Of a DNA stretch of 64,000 nucleotides, positions 17,102 to 26,204 are shown in pieces. Made by a program: the position numbers and the translations under genes. The stretch lies in the NCBI RefSeq assembly GCF_000424985.1, contig NZ_AUKX01000003.1:118150-182149 (forward strand), written 5' to 3'. The notes below the pieces were generated by a model. That model saw nothing but the letters and a program-made list of their open reading frames with translations. It did no database searches and had not been told where the DNA came from. How positions within the stretch are numbered: position 1 is the stretch's first letter; every line of letters starts with the position of its first letter. The stretch comes from Arenibacter latericius DSM 15913. Lineage in GTDB: Bacteria > Bacteroidota > Bacteroidia > Flavobacteriales > Flavobacteriaceae.

Positions 17102-19012
17102 ATGATTAAAAGATATGTATCTATTCTGAGCGTCTTTTTTGGATTGCTCCACGGTTTGGTTGCACAACAAACCCAACACATTATTTCGCATAATAAAGAA
17201 ACTATTGTTACCGACCCTTCCAAGGGCGCAAATAGCTATAAGCGGGAGGTAGTATTCCCAGGAAAAGAACGAGAAATTAGGCAGATAATGCTTAATTTAA
17301 AATTCGAATGTCCAGATGGGATGAGATGTGCAGATTGGGACTATGTAGATCATATTAAGGTGCAGCCCAAAAATGACTCTATCTCCTATGAGATTGCTAG
17401 GATGCTAACTCCCTATGGAGGGCGCTTTCAAGAGGATTGGGGTTTTAATTGGAAGGTAGATCTAACCGACTTCAGTCCTATTTTAAGGGATAGCGTAGTT
17501 GTAGATTATATCCATACCGGTTATGAGGACAATAAGACTAGAGGTTGGAAAGTAACCGTAGATTTCGAAATTATATATGGTAAACCCATTGTGGAAGCAT
17601 TGGCCCTTCATAAAATTTACGATGGAAACTTTAGTTATGGTGATAAGAATGATCCTATAGAGAATCATTTGGTACCAGTAAACCTAAAGGCTAATAAGGA
17701 GTTTAATTTTGGTAAGGTTAAAGTTTTGCAGACCGGCCATGGAATGGATGCTAATGGATGTGGAGAATTCTGTGATAAATACCGTGAAATTCTACTTAAT
17801 GGGCAGGTAATTCATTCTCAGCAATTGTGGATGAAATGTGGAGATAACCCGTTGTATCCACAGGCAGGTACTTGGATTTTTGATAGAGCTAATTGGTGCC
17901 CAGGATATTTGTTACAGCCAGATGAGGTGTCCTTTACACTAGATTCCAAAGAATCCTATACTATAGACCTTAATATGGAGCCGTATGAAACGGAGAATCC
18001 TAGCGCTAAAGAGTTATTGGTGGCCTATGTGTTGGAATATGGAAAAATTAACTCTGTAAATGATGTTTCATTGGTAGATATTATTACCCCATCTAATGAG
18101 GAAATTTACAGTAGGAAGAATGAAACTGGAGCCTTAGCGGTTATCAGAATAAAGAATAATGGCAAGGATAATTTAAAATCCGTGATGGTTCATTATAACT
18201 TGGAAGGCCATAAATCCAAAAAGTTTAAATGGGAAGGCGACCTTCCTTTTGGGGAAACCGCACTATTAACCTTGCCAGAAGAAATCTATACCGAAAAAGA
18301 GTCGGCTACATTTTATGTAGAATTAAAAAGACCTAACGGGAAAAGAGATGGGTTTACGGGAGATAATGCAAAACAATCAGTTTATACACGTCCCGATATT
18401 TTACCGGAAACAAGTGTTATCTACTTTAAGACTAATAATAAGCCAGGGCAGAATCAATATAAAGTAATGGATAGCTATGGGAAGGTACTATTTAAAAGAG
18501 ATAGCGTAGAACTTGCACCAAATACTGTTTATAGAGATACCCTTCAACTGCCAAAGGGGAATTATACTTTTATGGTAGAAGATTCGGCAGGAGATGGATT
18601 GGAATTCTGGTATAAGGCCAAGGATGGTAGAGGGGATGTTAGGCTGCTAGATACACTAGGAAGAGCTATAAAACATTTTAACTCTGATTTTGGTAGCCAT
18701 ATTATTTATAACTTTAGGGTAGAACCTAATGCAACTTACCATTTAGACAATGAACCATCGGTTACCATGTTCCCTGCTAGAACTGATGGACCTGTTACCT
18801 TGGATTATTTTTCGAATGAGAAGAAACAGGTAGAGGTAATTATTACGCAACAAGAAGATGAATCTAAGATTGTGGAAACGCATTCTTACAGTGAGTTAGA
18901 TAAGGGGACCTTTACCTATGATCTTTCATATCTACCAAAAATGCGTTACTATCTAAAGGTGGTGGTAGATGGTAAAGAAATATTTAAAAATAGGATTAGG
19001 TTAAAAGAGTAG
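17102..19012 (+). CDS. Secreted PNGase F-like peptide-N-glycosidase
   Basis: A 636-residue protein with a type-I signal peptide (cleavage near LVAQ, residue 22). Residues about 25-330 match the two eight-stranded jelly-roll domains of Elizabethkingia PNGase F, which releases N-glycans from Asn. Six cysteines fall where PNGase F has its three disulfides (C70/C76, C220/C224, C246/C266). The catalytic acids correspond too: D80 in ADWDYVD, E222 in GCGEFC, and a Glu near 142. RANWCPG matches the second-domain core. The extra 300 C-terminal residues are beta-rich, and the last 60 resemble a type IX secretion sorting domain (LPKMRYYLKVVVDGKEI). recJ follows after 5 bases. Confidence 0.87.
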   Translation: MIKRYVSILSVFFGLLHGLVAQQTQHIISHNKETIVTDPSKGANSYKREVVFPGKEREIRQIMLNLKFECPDGMRCADWDYVDHIKVQPKNDSISYEIARMLTPYGGRFQEDWGFNWKVDLTDFSPILRDSVVVDYIHTGYEDNKTRGWKVTVDFEIIYGKPIVEALALHKIYDGNFSYGDKNDPIENHLVPVNLKANKEFNFGKVKVLQTGHGMDANGCGEFCDKYREILLNGQVIHSQQLWMKCGDNPLYPQAGTWIFDRANWCPGYLLQPDEVSFTLDSKESYTIDLNMEPYETENPSAKELLVAYVLEYGKINSVNDVSLVDIITPSNEEIYSRKNETGALAVIRIKNNGKDNLKSVMVHYNLEGHKSKKFKWEGDLPFGETALLTLPEEIYTEKESATFYVELKRPNGKRDGFTGDNAKQSVYTRPDILPETSVIYFKTNNKPGQNQYKVMDSYGKVLFKRDSVELAPNTVYRDTLQLPKGNYTFMVEDSAGDGLEFWYKAKDGRGDVRLLDTLGRAIKHFNSDFGSHIIYNFRVEPNATYHLDNEPSVTMFPARTDGPVTLDYFSNEKKQVEVIITQQEDESKIVETHSYSELDKGTFTYDLSYLPKMRYYLKVVVDGKEIFKNRIRLKE

Positions 19013-19017
19013 TACCT

Positions 19018-20715
19018 ATGCGGTGGACCATTAAGCCAAAACCGGAAGAAGAGCAGATTAGGGCCCTGGCTACTGCATTGGGTGTAGAAGACTTGGTCGC
19101 GCAGCTTTTATTGCAAAGAGGAATCACCACATTCGAAGAGGCCAAAAGTTTTTTTAGGCCTAAATTATCTCAGTTGCATGATCCGTTTTTAATGAAAGAT
19201 ATGGAAGTAGCTGTAGCCCGTATAGAAGAGGCAATAGCTAACGGAGAAAATATCTTGGTTTATGGGGATTATGATGTAGACGGCACTACTTCTGTAGCAT
19301 TATTATCATCTTATTTGGAGTCGTACTATCCCAATGTGGCTACCTATATTCCAGACCGATATACTGAAGGATATGGAGTTTCTTTTAAAGGAGTAGATTT
19401 TGCGGAAGACAACGGTTTTACCTTAATCATTACCTTAGATTGTGGGGTGAAGGCCATTGATAAAGTGGAATATGCTAGGCAAAGGGGCATTGATTTTATC
19501 ATTTGCGATCACCATAGACCTGGTAGTGAACTCCCTAAAGCAGTAGCGGTTTTAGATCCTAAAAGGGAAGATTGTCCCTACCCCTTTGATGAGCTTTGTG
19601 GTTGCGGGGTAGGTTTCAAACTTATTCAGGCTTTAGGGTCTAGGAGAGGGGAAACTATAGATGATCTTATTCCCTATTTAGATCTAGTAGCTACCGCTAT
19701 TGGAGCAGATATAGTCCCTATTACTGGAGAGAACAGGATTCTTGCTTTCTGGGGGCTACAGGTAATTAACAAAGCTCCTAGGACTGGTTTTAAGGCAATT
19801 ATCGATAACATTAAGAAAAGTGAACTTACCATAACCGATGTTGTTTTCATTATTGCACCTCGTATTAATGCCGCAGGACGAATGGAGCATGGTCAACATG
19901 CAGTAAATTTATTGCGAGAACAGGATTTAGAAAAGGCACAACAGTTTGCCAAAGAAATAGAGGTATATAATACGGATAGGAGGAATCTAGATCAGGAAAT
20001 TGCCAGGGAGGCACTGCTGCAGATTTCGGAAAATAAGGAAGAAAAGGGGTTTACCTCTGTTGTCTACAAGGAAACTTGGCATAAAGGCGTTATAGGAATC
20101 GTGGCTTCCCGACTAATAGAGACCTATTATAGGCCTACCTTGGTCTTTACAAAAAGTGGAGATAAGTTAGCAGCCTCCGCACGCTCTGTTAAGGGTTTTG
20201 ATGTGTATAGGGCGTTAGAGGAATGTGCAGATACTATTGAACAGTTTGGGGGACATAAATATGCTGCTGGACTTACGTTGTTGGAAGAGAATTACAAGGC
20301 TTTTAAAACTAAGTTTGAAGAAGTTGTAGCTCAAAACATTGATAAAAAGCTGTTGTCTCCAGAGATAATGGTAGATGCTATTATCTCATTAGATCAAATA
20401 AGTCCTAAGTTGATGCGTATTATAAATCAATTCGCTCCTTTTGGCCCCGGTAACTATGCCCCCATGTTTATGGCAGAAAATCTTATGGATACTGGATACG
20501 CCAAGGTGGTAGGTCAGGATGGAGGGCATTTAAAATGTCGACTTGCAGATGCTAATGTGGGTACTAAGGGAGGAAGTATTGATGCAATTGGATTTAATTT
20601 GGGAACAAAATTAGAACGAGTTAAAGAAAAGGGGTTTAGTGCCGTCTTTTCTTTGGATGAAAATGAATGGCAAGGAAATATTAGCCTTCAATTAAAGTTG
20701 AAGGATATTAAATAA
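19018..20715 (+). CDS. recJ: Single-stranded-DNA-specific exonuclease RecJ
   Basis: A 565-residue DHH-family nuclease, normal length for RecJ. Motif I is VYGDYDVDGTTS (Asp 84, 86 and 88), the second aspartate is in TLDCGVKA, and the DHH motif is FIICDHHRPG. The DHHA1 domain has WHKGVIGIVASRL and the glycine-rich FGGHKYAAGLTL. An OB-type C-terminal domain follows. It degrades single-stranded DNA 5' to 3' in recombination and mismatch repair, using Mn or Mg. It begins 5 bases after the PNGase-like gene, so expression is probably coupled, but this looks incidental. It converges with lpxH. Confidence 0.96.
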   Translation: MRWTIKPKPEEEQIRALATALGVEDLVAQLLLQRGITTFEEAKSFFRPKLSQLHDPFLMKDMEVAVARIEEAIANGENILVYGDYDVDGTTSVALLSSYLESYYPNVATYIPDRYTEGYGVSFKGVDFAEDNGFTLIITLDCGVKAIDKVEYARQRGIDFIICDHHRPGSELPKAVAVLDPKREDCPYPFDELCGCGVGFKLIQALGSRRGETIDDLIPYLDLVATAIGADIVPITGENRILAFWGLQVINKAPRTGFKAIIDNIKKSELTITDVVFIIAPRINAAGRMEHGQHAVNLLREQDLEKAQQFAKEIEVYNTDRRNLDQEIAREALLQISENKEEKGFTSVVYKETWHKGVIGIVASRLIETYYRPTLVFTKSGDKLAASARSVKGFDVYRALEECADTIEQFGGHKYAAGLTLLEENYKAFKTKFEEVVAQNIDKKLLSPEIMVDAIISLDQISPKLMRIINQFAPFGPGNYAPMFMAENLMDTGYAKVVGQDGGHLKCRLADANVGTKGGSIDAIGFNLGTKLERVKEKGFSAVFSLDENEWQGNISLQLKLKDIK

Positions 20716-20789
20716 GCCTTGTTAACATTTAGTGGGTATTAGAAATAGAGGGATAGGGAGGTGTGGTCTCTATTGATATATAGGGAGTT

Positions 20790-21572
20790 CTAACTTTCTA
20801 TAGCCTCTTTATCATATTTTTCCAAGGAGAGCTTGTTGTCTTGGAAAACACCATAAGTAAAATAGGTGATCCAATCCCCAAGGTTTATATAGGTCGATTT
20901 TTCGTTCAGCTTAATTTCTAGAGGCAAATGGCGATGTCCAAATATAAAATAATCGTAATGTTGCTGTTCTAATTTTCGTCTGCAATAATGTACTAGCCAT
21001 TCATTTTCCTCCCCTAGAAATTTTACATCCTCATCTCCAGAGATCATTTTGTTTTTTACGGATAAATATTGTGCCAATTTAACCCCCAAATCTGGGTGTA
21101 GCCAATTATACAGCCATTTTGAAAGGGGATTTGTAAATACCTTTTTCATCCGTTTATAGCCTATGTCACCAGGACCTAATCCGTCGCCATGCCCAATTAG
21201 GCAGACTTTGCCGTTTAAATTAAAGACTTGCGGTTCGTGGAAAACAGGGATGTTTAGTTCTTCTTCAAAATAGCCATTCATCCAAAGATCGTGGTTCCCT
21301 ACAAAATAATATATCGGGATTCCGGAATCGGTGATTTCTGCTAGTTTTCCTAAGGTGCGAGTGAAACCTTTTGGTACCACAGTTTTATATTCGAACCAAA
21401 AATCGAACATATCCCCTAATAGAAAAATAGCTGCAGCATCCTCCTTAACCTCGTCTAACCACTTTACAAATTTCTTTTCCCTAGGGAAACTCAATTCTGG
21501 TGTGGGGGCTCCAAGGTGATGGTCGCTAGAGAAGTATATTTTTTTGCCTTCCGGAACTATAATGGACTTCAT
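20790..21572 (-). CDS. lpxH: UDP-2,3-diacylglucosamine diphosphatase
   Basis: A 260-residue calcineurin-fold phosphoesterase. The metal motifs are FSSDHHLG (D-x-H), LLGDMFDFWFEY (GD), VGNHDLWM (GNHD), IGHGDGLGPGD and the C-terminal FGHRHLP. GDMFDFWFE and HGDGLGPGD are typical of the LpxH branch, which cleaves UDP-diacylglucosamine to lipid X in lipid A synthesis at the inner membrane face. It follows queD at 9 bases on the same strand, so they are co-transcribed. The start follows the family strand MKSIIVPEGKKIYFSSD. Confidence 0.92.
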   Translation of the reverse strand: MKSIIVPEGKKIYFSSDHHLGAPTPELSFPREKKFVKWLDEVKEDAAAIFLLGDMFDFWFEYKTVVPKGFTRTLGKLAEITDSGIPIYYFVGNHDLWMNGYFEEELNIPVFHEPQVFNLNGKVCLIGHGDGLGPGDIGYKRMKKVFTNPLSKWLYNWLHPDLGVKLAQYLSVKNKMISGDEDVKFLGEENEWLVHYCRRKLEQQHYDYFIFGHRHLPLEIKLNEKSTYINLGDWITYFTYGVFQDNKLSLEKYDKEAIES

Positions 21573-21581
21573 CTTAGGGCT

Positions 21582-22031
21582 TTAATTATCAGAAGCATAC
21601 CATTCTGCAAAAGAAGAATCGGTCTCTTGTAGTCTAAGGGAGAATAGTTTAATGTTTTCTGGCAACCTTCTTTTTATTTTTTCGGCAAAGTGAATTACCA
21701 TATTCTCACTTGTAGGTTGATAATCGGCTAAAATAACATTGTGTCCCCTATCGGTAAGTTCCTTAGCCAATTCTACGTGAGGGGTGTTTTTATTGAAGAC
21801 AGTAGCATGATCATACTTGTCCACTATTTCTTCCTTCACTATTTTCTTTAGGTCTCCAAAATCGATAACCATACCTAACTTAACATGGTTGGTATCGGTA
21901 ATGGGGGTTCCTATAACCGTTACGGAAAGCTTATAGCTGTGTCCATGTACGTTTCTACATTTGCCATCATACCCGAACAAGGCGTGTCCCGTTTCAAAAT
22001 TAAACTGCTTGGTAATACGAATTTTACTCAT
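21582..22031 (-). CDS. queD: 6-carboxytetrahydropterin synthase (QueD/PTPS family)
   Basis: A 149-residue protein from ATG 22031 (MSKIRITKQFNFETGHALFG). The open frame reaches 22070, but a TACCTTTG promoter box lies inside that extension, so 22031 is the better start. Zinc-binding histidines are in ETGHAL and NVHGHSYKL; the active-site Cys is in GKCRNVHGH and the catalytic Asp/His/Glu follow in DHATVFN and LQETDSS. It converts dihydroneopterin triphosphate to 6-carboxytetrahydropterin for queuosine and other 7-deazaguanines. lpxH follows at 9 bases. Confidence 0.91.
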   Translation of the reverse strand: MSKIRITKQFNFETGHALFGYDGKCRNVHGHSYKLSVTVIGTPITDTNHVKLGMVIDFGDLKKIVKEEIVDKYDHATVFNKNTPHVELAKELTDRGHNVILADYQPTSENMVIHFAEKIKRRLPENIKLFSLRLQETDSSFAEWYASDN

Positions 22032-22048
22032 AACTATAGTTTGCCTTG

Positions 22049-22056
22049 CAAAGGTA
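22049..22056 (-). promoter_or_regulatory. Probable -7 box of queD-lpxH
   Basis: TACCTTTG on the minus strand, 17 bases before the chosen queD ATG. A TTTG lies upstream but only 11 bases away, so no well-spaced -33 box is evident. The box lies between the queD start and the end of the PHP gene. Confidence 0.45.
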
Positions 22057-22071
22057 ACCCATTCCGGCAAA

Positions 22072-23274
22072 TTAATTAGAGATAAGTATAGGCTGTGTCC
22101 ATGCTACCTCATATTTCATATTTTCTATGGGATTTTCCTGTTGTTTATTCGATGTGATTTTACAGCGCACAAAAAGAAGGTCTTTTGGGAATTTGTATTG
22201 TGCCTGGGAAGCATCCACGGATAAAAGTTCTTTTGTTTCAGTTGCCCCCTTAAGGCAACCTATAAAAGAAATAGTATACTTTACTCCAGGCTCTGCTGCT
22301 ACGGCAACCGATATCCCTTCTGGTGTACACTCTAGGGAAGTTAGAGAAACCCCGGTAGAAGCGTAGAAATCTCCTTTTTCCATGGCATGAATCAAGGAGT
22401 GAGCAGATAAGGTGTCGGTTTGCACCACGACCCAACCCCTACCGGCATTGCTCCATTTGTGGCCTTTTTTATGGTAGTTGTGAGAATCGTCTGTAGCCAG
22501 TCCATACATCAGGGGCTTATTATCTTTTATATAGGATATATTGATCTGATCCCACATTTGTTCCGTGGAGATATGGGTAGAATCCCCTAAATTATGTACC
22601 ATATGATGTCCGTTGTAGACTTCAAAGAATTGTTCTCCTTTTAGAGAAATCATATCCTCTAGGGTAATGCTATAAAAGAAATTGGGGTGGTTAATGTGTG
22701 GCATTATTGGGATTCCCGTTTCCCTGCGTTGTTTTAAAACTTCATCCAAATTGTTCTGCATGGTTTCTGCAACGCTATTACCACCTTGAGGATCAATTTT
22801 ACGCTGTATATTGGTAGCGTTTATATGAACATGTTTATCCTTATATCTATCGGTGATTTCTTCGGAATGTAAGACAAGGAATTCTCCCGGTTTTTCTAAA
22901 AGCTGACTATATTCTGCGTAGGTTTTTAGCTTTACCATTATTTTTCCTGAGTCCCTTTTATATTCTACCCAATTTTCCCCATAGGTGTTTAGATAATTAT
23001 TGAAGCTATTTTGAAAAAGGGAATCGCTACGCACTGGTATCCATTTCTCTTCCATAGAAATGGTATTGTGGTCTGATAAGGCTATGAATTGATAGTTGTT
23101 GGATTTATACCAGTCCAGAATAATTTCGGGAAACTCGTCCCCATCGCTCCAAAAAGAATGTGTGTGAAGATTGCCCTTGTACCACTTCTTCTTCTCTTTA
23201 TTTTCTTTTTGAGCTAAACCGCTTATAGAAAATAGAAGTAAGATTATTACAAGGGAAGATAGTACGTTTTTCAT
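22072..23274 (-). CDS. Exported PHP-domain metal-dependent hydrolase
   Basis: A 400-residue protein with a type-I signal peptide (MKNVLSSLVIILLLFSISGLAQ). ATG 23274 fits the signal better than the start at 23295. The PHP motif GNLHTHSFWSDGDEFPEII is followed by FIALSDHNT, then LVLHSEEIT, MPHINHPN and LATDDSHN; these give the histidine/aspartate metal cluster of PHP phosphoesterases (histidinol-phosphatase type). The C-terminal 90 residues form a small beta domain. It should hydrolyse a phosphate ester outside the cytoplasm. The substrate is unknown. It is upstream of queD and lpxH on the same strand, but queD has its own promoter-like box. Confidence 0.8.
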   Translation of the reverse strand: MKNVLSSLVIILLLFSISGLAQKENKEKKKWYKGNLHTHSFWSDGDEFPEIILDWYKSNNYQFIALSDHNTISMEEKWIPVRSDSLFQNSFNNYLNTYGENWVEYKRDSGKIMVKLKTYAEYSQLLEKPGEFLVLHSEEITDRYKDKHVHINATNIQRKIDPQGGNSVAETMQNNLDEVLKQRRETGIPIMPHINHPNFFYSITLEDMISLKGEQFFEVYNGHHMVHNLGDSTHISTEQMWDQINISYIKDNKPLMYGLATDDSHNYHKKGHKWSNAGRGWVVVQTDTLSAHSLIHAMEKGDFYASTGVSLTSLECTPEGISVAVAAEPGVKYTISFIGCLKGATETKELLSVDASQAQYKFPKDLLFVRCKITSNKQQENPIENMKYEVAWTQPILISN

Positions 23275-23458
23275 GTGGAGCTTTTTACATATCAAAAGAT
23301 AGTGAAAAAAGCTCCGAATTTCATGAAAATTACTGAGAATGATTGTCTTACGATAGGATGATGGCTTTTATATAGAGGTTAATCTGCCTATGTAGCTTAG
23401 GTGAAAATAACACTTTAGCATGCCCTTATTCCTATCATAAATTTAGCTTTAAAAGGAA

Positions 23459-24784
23459 TTATTGTGCTGGCTGTTTATTTAAAAATAAATATCCACCTAA
23501 AGCTCCAATTATTGAGGCTATAAAAATTCCTATTTTGGCTTGTACCATATACACTTCGCTAGTAAAAGCTAGGGAAGTTATGAATAGCGACATGGTAAAT
23601 CCGATAGAAGCTAAGAAGCCTATTCCAAATAAATTTTTAATACTCATGCCATGTGGTAGCGGCGCTACTTTTAGCTTTACGAGGAGCAAGGTTGCCCCGA
23701 CTACTCCAACTAATTTACCAATTACAAGCCCTAGAGCTACGCCTAAAGCTACATTGGTGCTAAATAATTGTTCTGGGTCAATGGCAATGGAAACCCCAGC
23801 ATTAGCTAATGCAAAAACAGGAATAATGAAAAAGGTAACAAAAGGGTGCATTCCGTGTTCTAGGCGTTGTAATGGCGGAATAATTTTTCTTGTGTCGAGC
23901 TTTATTTTATCTAAAATATGTATTTGCTCATTGGTTAAAGTTGGGATATTGTGGTTGGGATCAATATTTTGAAACTTCCCTAAGTAAGTCTGGATCTTTT
24001 TGATGTAAGTACTTTCCTTAATTCTCATATCTGCAGGAATCGTGAAGGCGGCAAGAACGGAAGCAATAGTTGCGTGTACCCCGGAAAGAAGGAAGGCCGT
24101 CCAAACACCTGCAATTCCTAATATAGCATAAAAGAATATATTTCGGATACCCATTTTATTTCCTATCAACATAATCACAACAAAGCCTAAACCAATAGAA
24201 AGACTTATTAATGAAATATCTGAGGTATAGAAAAATGCGATGACCATAACAGCGATTAAATCATCTATAATAGCTAAAGCCGTTAAAAATACTTTTAGTG
24301 ATAAGGGGATTTTATCGCCTAGAAGATATAGGATACCTAAGGCAAAAGCAATGTCCGTAGCCATTGGGATTCCCCAACCGTTACTAGCTTCTCCAGTAGG
24401 GTTAAGTAGTATATAAATAATTGCAGGTACAATTACTCCCCCAATAGCAGCGCCAATAGGTAGTAATGCTTTCCTTGGATTGGAAAGTTCTCCTCCAACA
24501 ATTTCTCTTTTCAATTCTAACCCTAGAACAAAAAAGAAAACTGCCATTAATCCATCGTTTATCCAATGAAGAAGGCTGTATTTTAGAAAAGGTTCTCCTT
24601 CGAATTGTAAACCTAGTTTCTGATTAAAAAAGCTGAAATAATATTCAGACAAAGATGAGTTTGCTAATATTAAAGCAATAACAACACTGATTACCAGTAC
24701 GATTCCGCCTGATTTTTGTTGTTTCATGAATTTTTTTATTGGGCTGGTTACTTTGTCAATAGGATAACGCTTCTCTTCTGCCAT
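23459..24784 (-). CDS. nhaA: Na+/H+ antiporter NhaA
   Basis: A 441-residue integral membrane protein with about 12 helices. The paired aspartates of the ion-binding site are in LTALAIIDDLIAVM; the FFVLGLELKRE, VPAIIYILLN, GWGIPMATDIAFALG and HATIASVLAAFTIP motifs are typical. The last helices carry FGIGFLASIGFTMSLFI. It exchanges external protons for cytoplasmic sodium, as expected for a marine organism. It is longer than E. coli NhaA because of a charged loop around residues 245-315, common in this group. Single gene. Confidence 0.96.
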   Translation of the reverse strand: MAEEKRYPIDKVTSPIKKFMKQQKSGGIVLVISVVIALILANSSLSEYYFSFFNQKLGLQFEGEPFLKYSLLHWINDGLMAVFFFVLGLELKREIVGGELSNPRKALLPIGAAIGGVIVPAIIYILLNPTGEASNGWGIPMATDIAFALGILYLLGDKIPLSLKVFLTALAIIDDLIAVMVIAFFYTSDISLISLSIGLGFVVIMLIGNKMGIRNIFFYAILGIAGVWTAFLLSGVHATIASVLAAFTIPADMRIKESTYIKKIQTYLGKFQNIDPNHNIPTLTNEQIHILDKIKLDTRKIIPPLQRLEHGMHPFVTFFIIPVFALANAGVSIAIDPEQLFSTNVALGVALGLVIGKLVGVVGATLLLVKLKVAPLPHGMSIKNLFGIGFLASIGFTMSLFITSLAFTSEVYMVQAKIGIFIASIIGALGGYLFLNKQPAQ

Positions 24785-24812
24785 AATTATCTAATCTTTT
24801 TGTGTAGCTTTA

Positions 24813-24820
24813 CAAAACTA
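24813..24820 (-). promoter_or_regulatory. Possible -7 box upstream of nhaA
   Basis: TAGTTTTG on the minus strand, about 28 bases before the nhaA ATG, fits TAnnTTTG. No good TTG lies at the expected upstream distance. The rest of the 271-base gap to the next gene shows nothing else recognisable. Confidence 0.35.
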
Positions 24821-25055
24821 CATTTTTAAAATTATCACCCGCATTTTTCACTAAATTTTTCGGGGCTTTCAAATTTCTGTAGCAATATATCTTAAATAAT
24901 ACTATAAAACATGGAGGGATAAAGAATACTTTATAGGTTTAATTACATTAAGTTTAATGCAGGGTATATTATAGAAGGGCAAAAGCCATATACGGGGAGG
25001 CAATAACTTTAAGAGAATATGTCCATGTCCGTAATGCAAATGGTTAAGTAGAAGT

Positions 25056-25904
25056 CTACGTTGTCTTAGAAGGAAATAATTTCTTAAACTTAGAGGGAAG
25101 TTCATCTTCAAAATAAAGTGCTTTTCCAGTAAAAGGATGTGTAAATTTTAGCGTATAAGCGTGTAGATATAAGCCTTTTCCCTTTAAAATTAATGGTTTA
25201 ATTCCATAGTCTTTATCGCCAAGGATTGGGTGGTTAATGCTAGATAAATGCTTGCGTAACTGATGTCTTCTTCCGGTTATGGGGTTTAGTTCTACTAAGT
25301 TAAGATATCCAAATCTTTCCGAGGATATAGATTCAACCAACCTGTAATTAGACTGTGATTCTTTTCCATCAATATCAGAGGCAACTACACCATTCTTATC
25401 CATTTCACCAATAGTAACCGCATAATAGGTTTTTTCTACTTTTTTGTCTTCAAACATTTTATTTAAAGCGCGAATACTACTGCTGGTTTTTCCAGCTAGT
25501 AGAATACCTGTGGTGGCATAGTCTAACCGATGCACGGGTTGTGGAATGGTGGCATCTAACAGAGAACTGGGCTGAAGGTTTTGTGGTAAGACGTTTGCAA
25601 TAGTTTTAAAACTATTACCACTGACTAAAATTCCAGCAGGCTTATGAATCACTGCCAAATAATCATCTTCAAATATTATTTTTAGAGGAAAAATCAGCTT
25701 CTTTCTAGAATCAACTTCTTTTGGAGGGAACAAGTTTACAGCATCGCCACTATGTATTAAAGTTGCAGTGGTAGCAATAACATCGTTAACAGTAACGCGG
25801 TTTTTCTTGATTGCTTTTTTTAAGGCTGATTTGGTTATAGCTGTGCTGAATATTCCAACACCATATTCTTGTAGTCGAATAGGTGAAGGTATAATGGGAA
25901 CAAT
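25056..25904 (-). CDS. RluA-family rRNA/tRNA pseudouridine synthase, start codon unclear
   Basis: The catalytic domain is clear: PVHRLDYATTGILLAGK contains the essential Asp, followed by NPITGRRHQLRKHLSS and HPILGDKDYG. The first TTG-type start would be at 25733, but the frame stays open upstream to a TAA at 25932-25934. That extension encodes an S4 RNA-binding domain (PIRLQEYGVGIF, then ALKKAIKKNRVTVNDVIATT) normal for this family. No ATG, GTG or TTG lies in the extension at the right place; an ATT at 25904 is the best-placed candidate, so that coordinate is tentative. It isomerises uridine in structured RNA; the exact target is unknown. Confidence 0.82.
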   Translation of the reverse strand: MVPIIPSPIRLQEYGVGIFSTAITKSALKKAIKKNRVTVNDVIATTATLIHSGDAVNLFPPKEVDSRKKLIFPLKIIFEDDYLAVIHKPAGILVSGNSFKTIANVLPQNLQPSSLLDATIPQPVHRLDYATTGILLAGKTSSSIRALNKMFEDKKVEKTYYAVTIGEMDKNGVVASDIDGKESQSNYRLVESISSERFGYLNLVELNPITGRRHQLRKHLSSINHPILGDKDYGIKPLILKGKGLYLHAYTLKFTHPFTGKALYFEDELPSKFKKLFPSKTT

Positions 25905-26050
25905 ATGTTTCTCGGTTGGACTGATTGTATCTTATTTTCTTAATAGGGTTATGGAAAGTACAATTATCTTTTTCAGTCTTATCCTTCAGCGATTTAATTT
26001 TATGCTTAGGTATTAAATAAGCTGGGGGATTAGTCTACTGTCAGCACCCA

Positions 26051-26164
26051 CTACCGCTTATACTTACGTTTGTTAATAACCCTATTTACGAAGAATATTA
26101 CTAGAAGAATAAGGGCAAGTAGAGGAAAAACAAGGTCGCTATTTAGAAACGATATAATATCCAT
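26051..26164 (-). CDS. Small single-helix membrane protein (37 aa)
   Basis: A 37-residue frame from ATG 26164 to TAG 26051: a short polar start, a hydrophobic helix (LVFPLLALILLVIFFV) and a strongly basic tail (NRVINKRKYKR). That layout fits an inner-membrane miniprotein with its C-terminus in the cytoplasm. It lies 40 bases after the DUF4199 gene on the same strand, so it may be co-transcribed with it. No function is known to me. The composition is not what a random AT-rich frame would give, but conservation must decide. Confidence 0.55.
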   Translation of the reverse strand: MDIISFLNSDLVFPLLALILLVIFFVNRVINKRKYKR

Positions 26165-26204
26165 GTCACAAATTTTTAAATTATAAAACGAAAAAACGTA
26201 CAGA

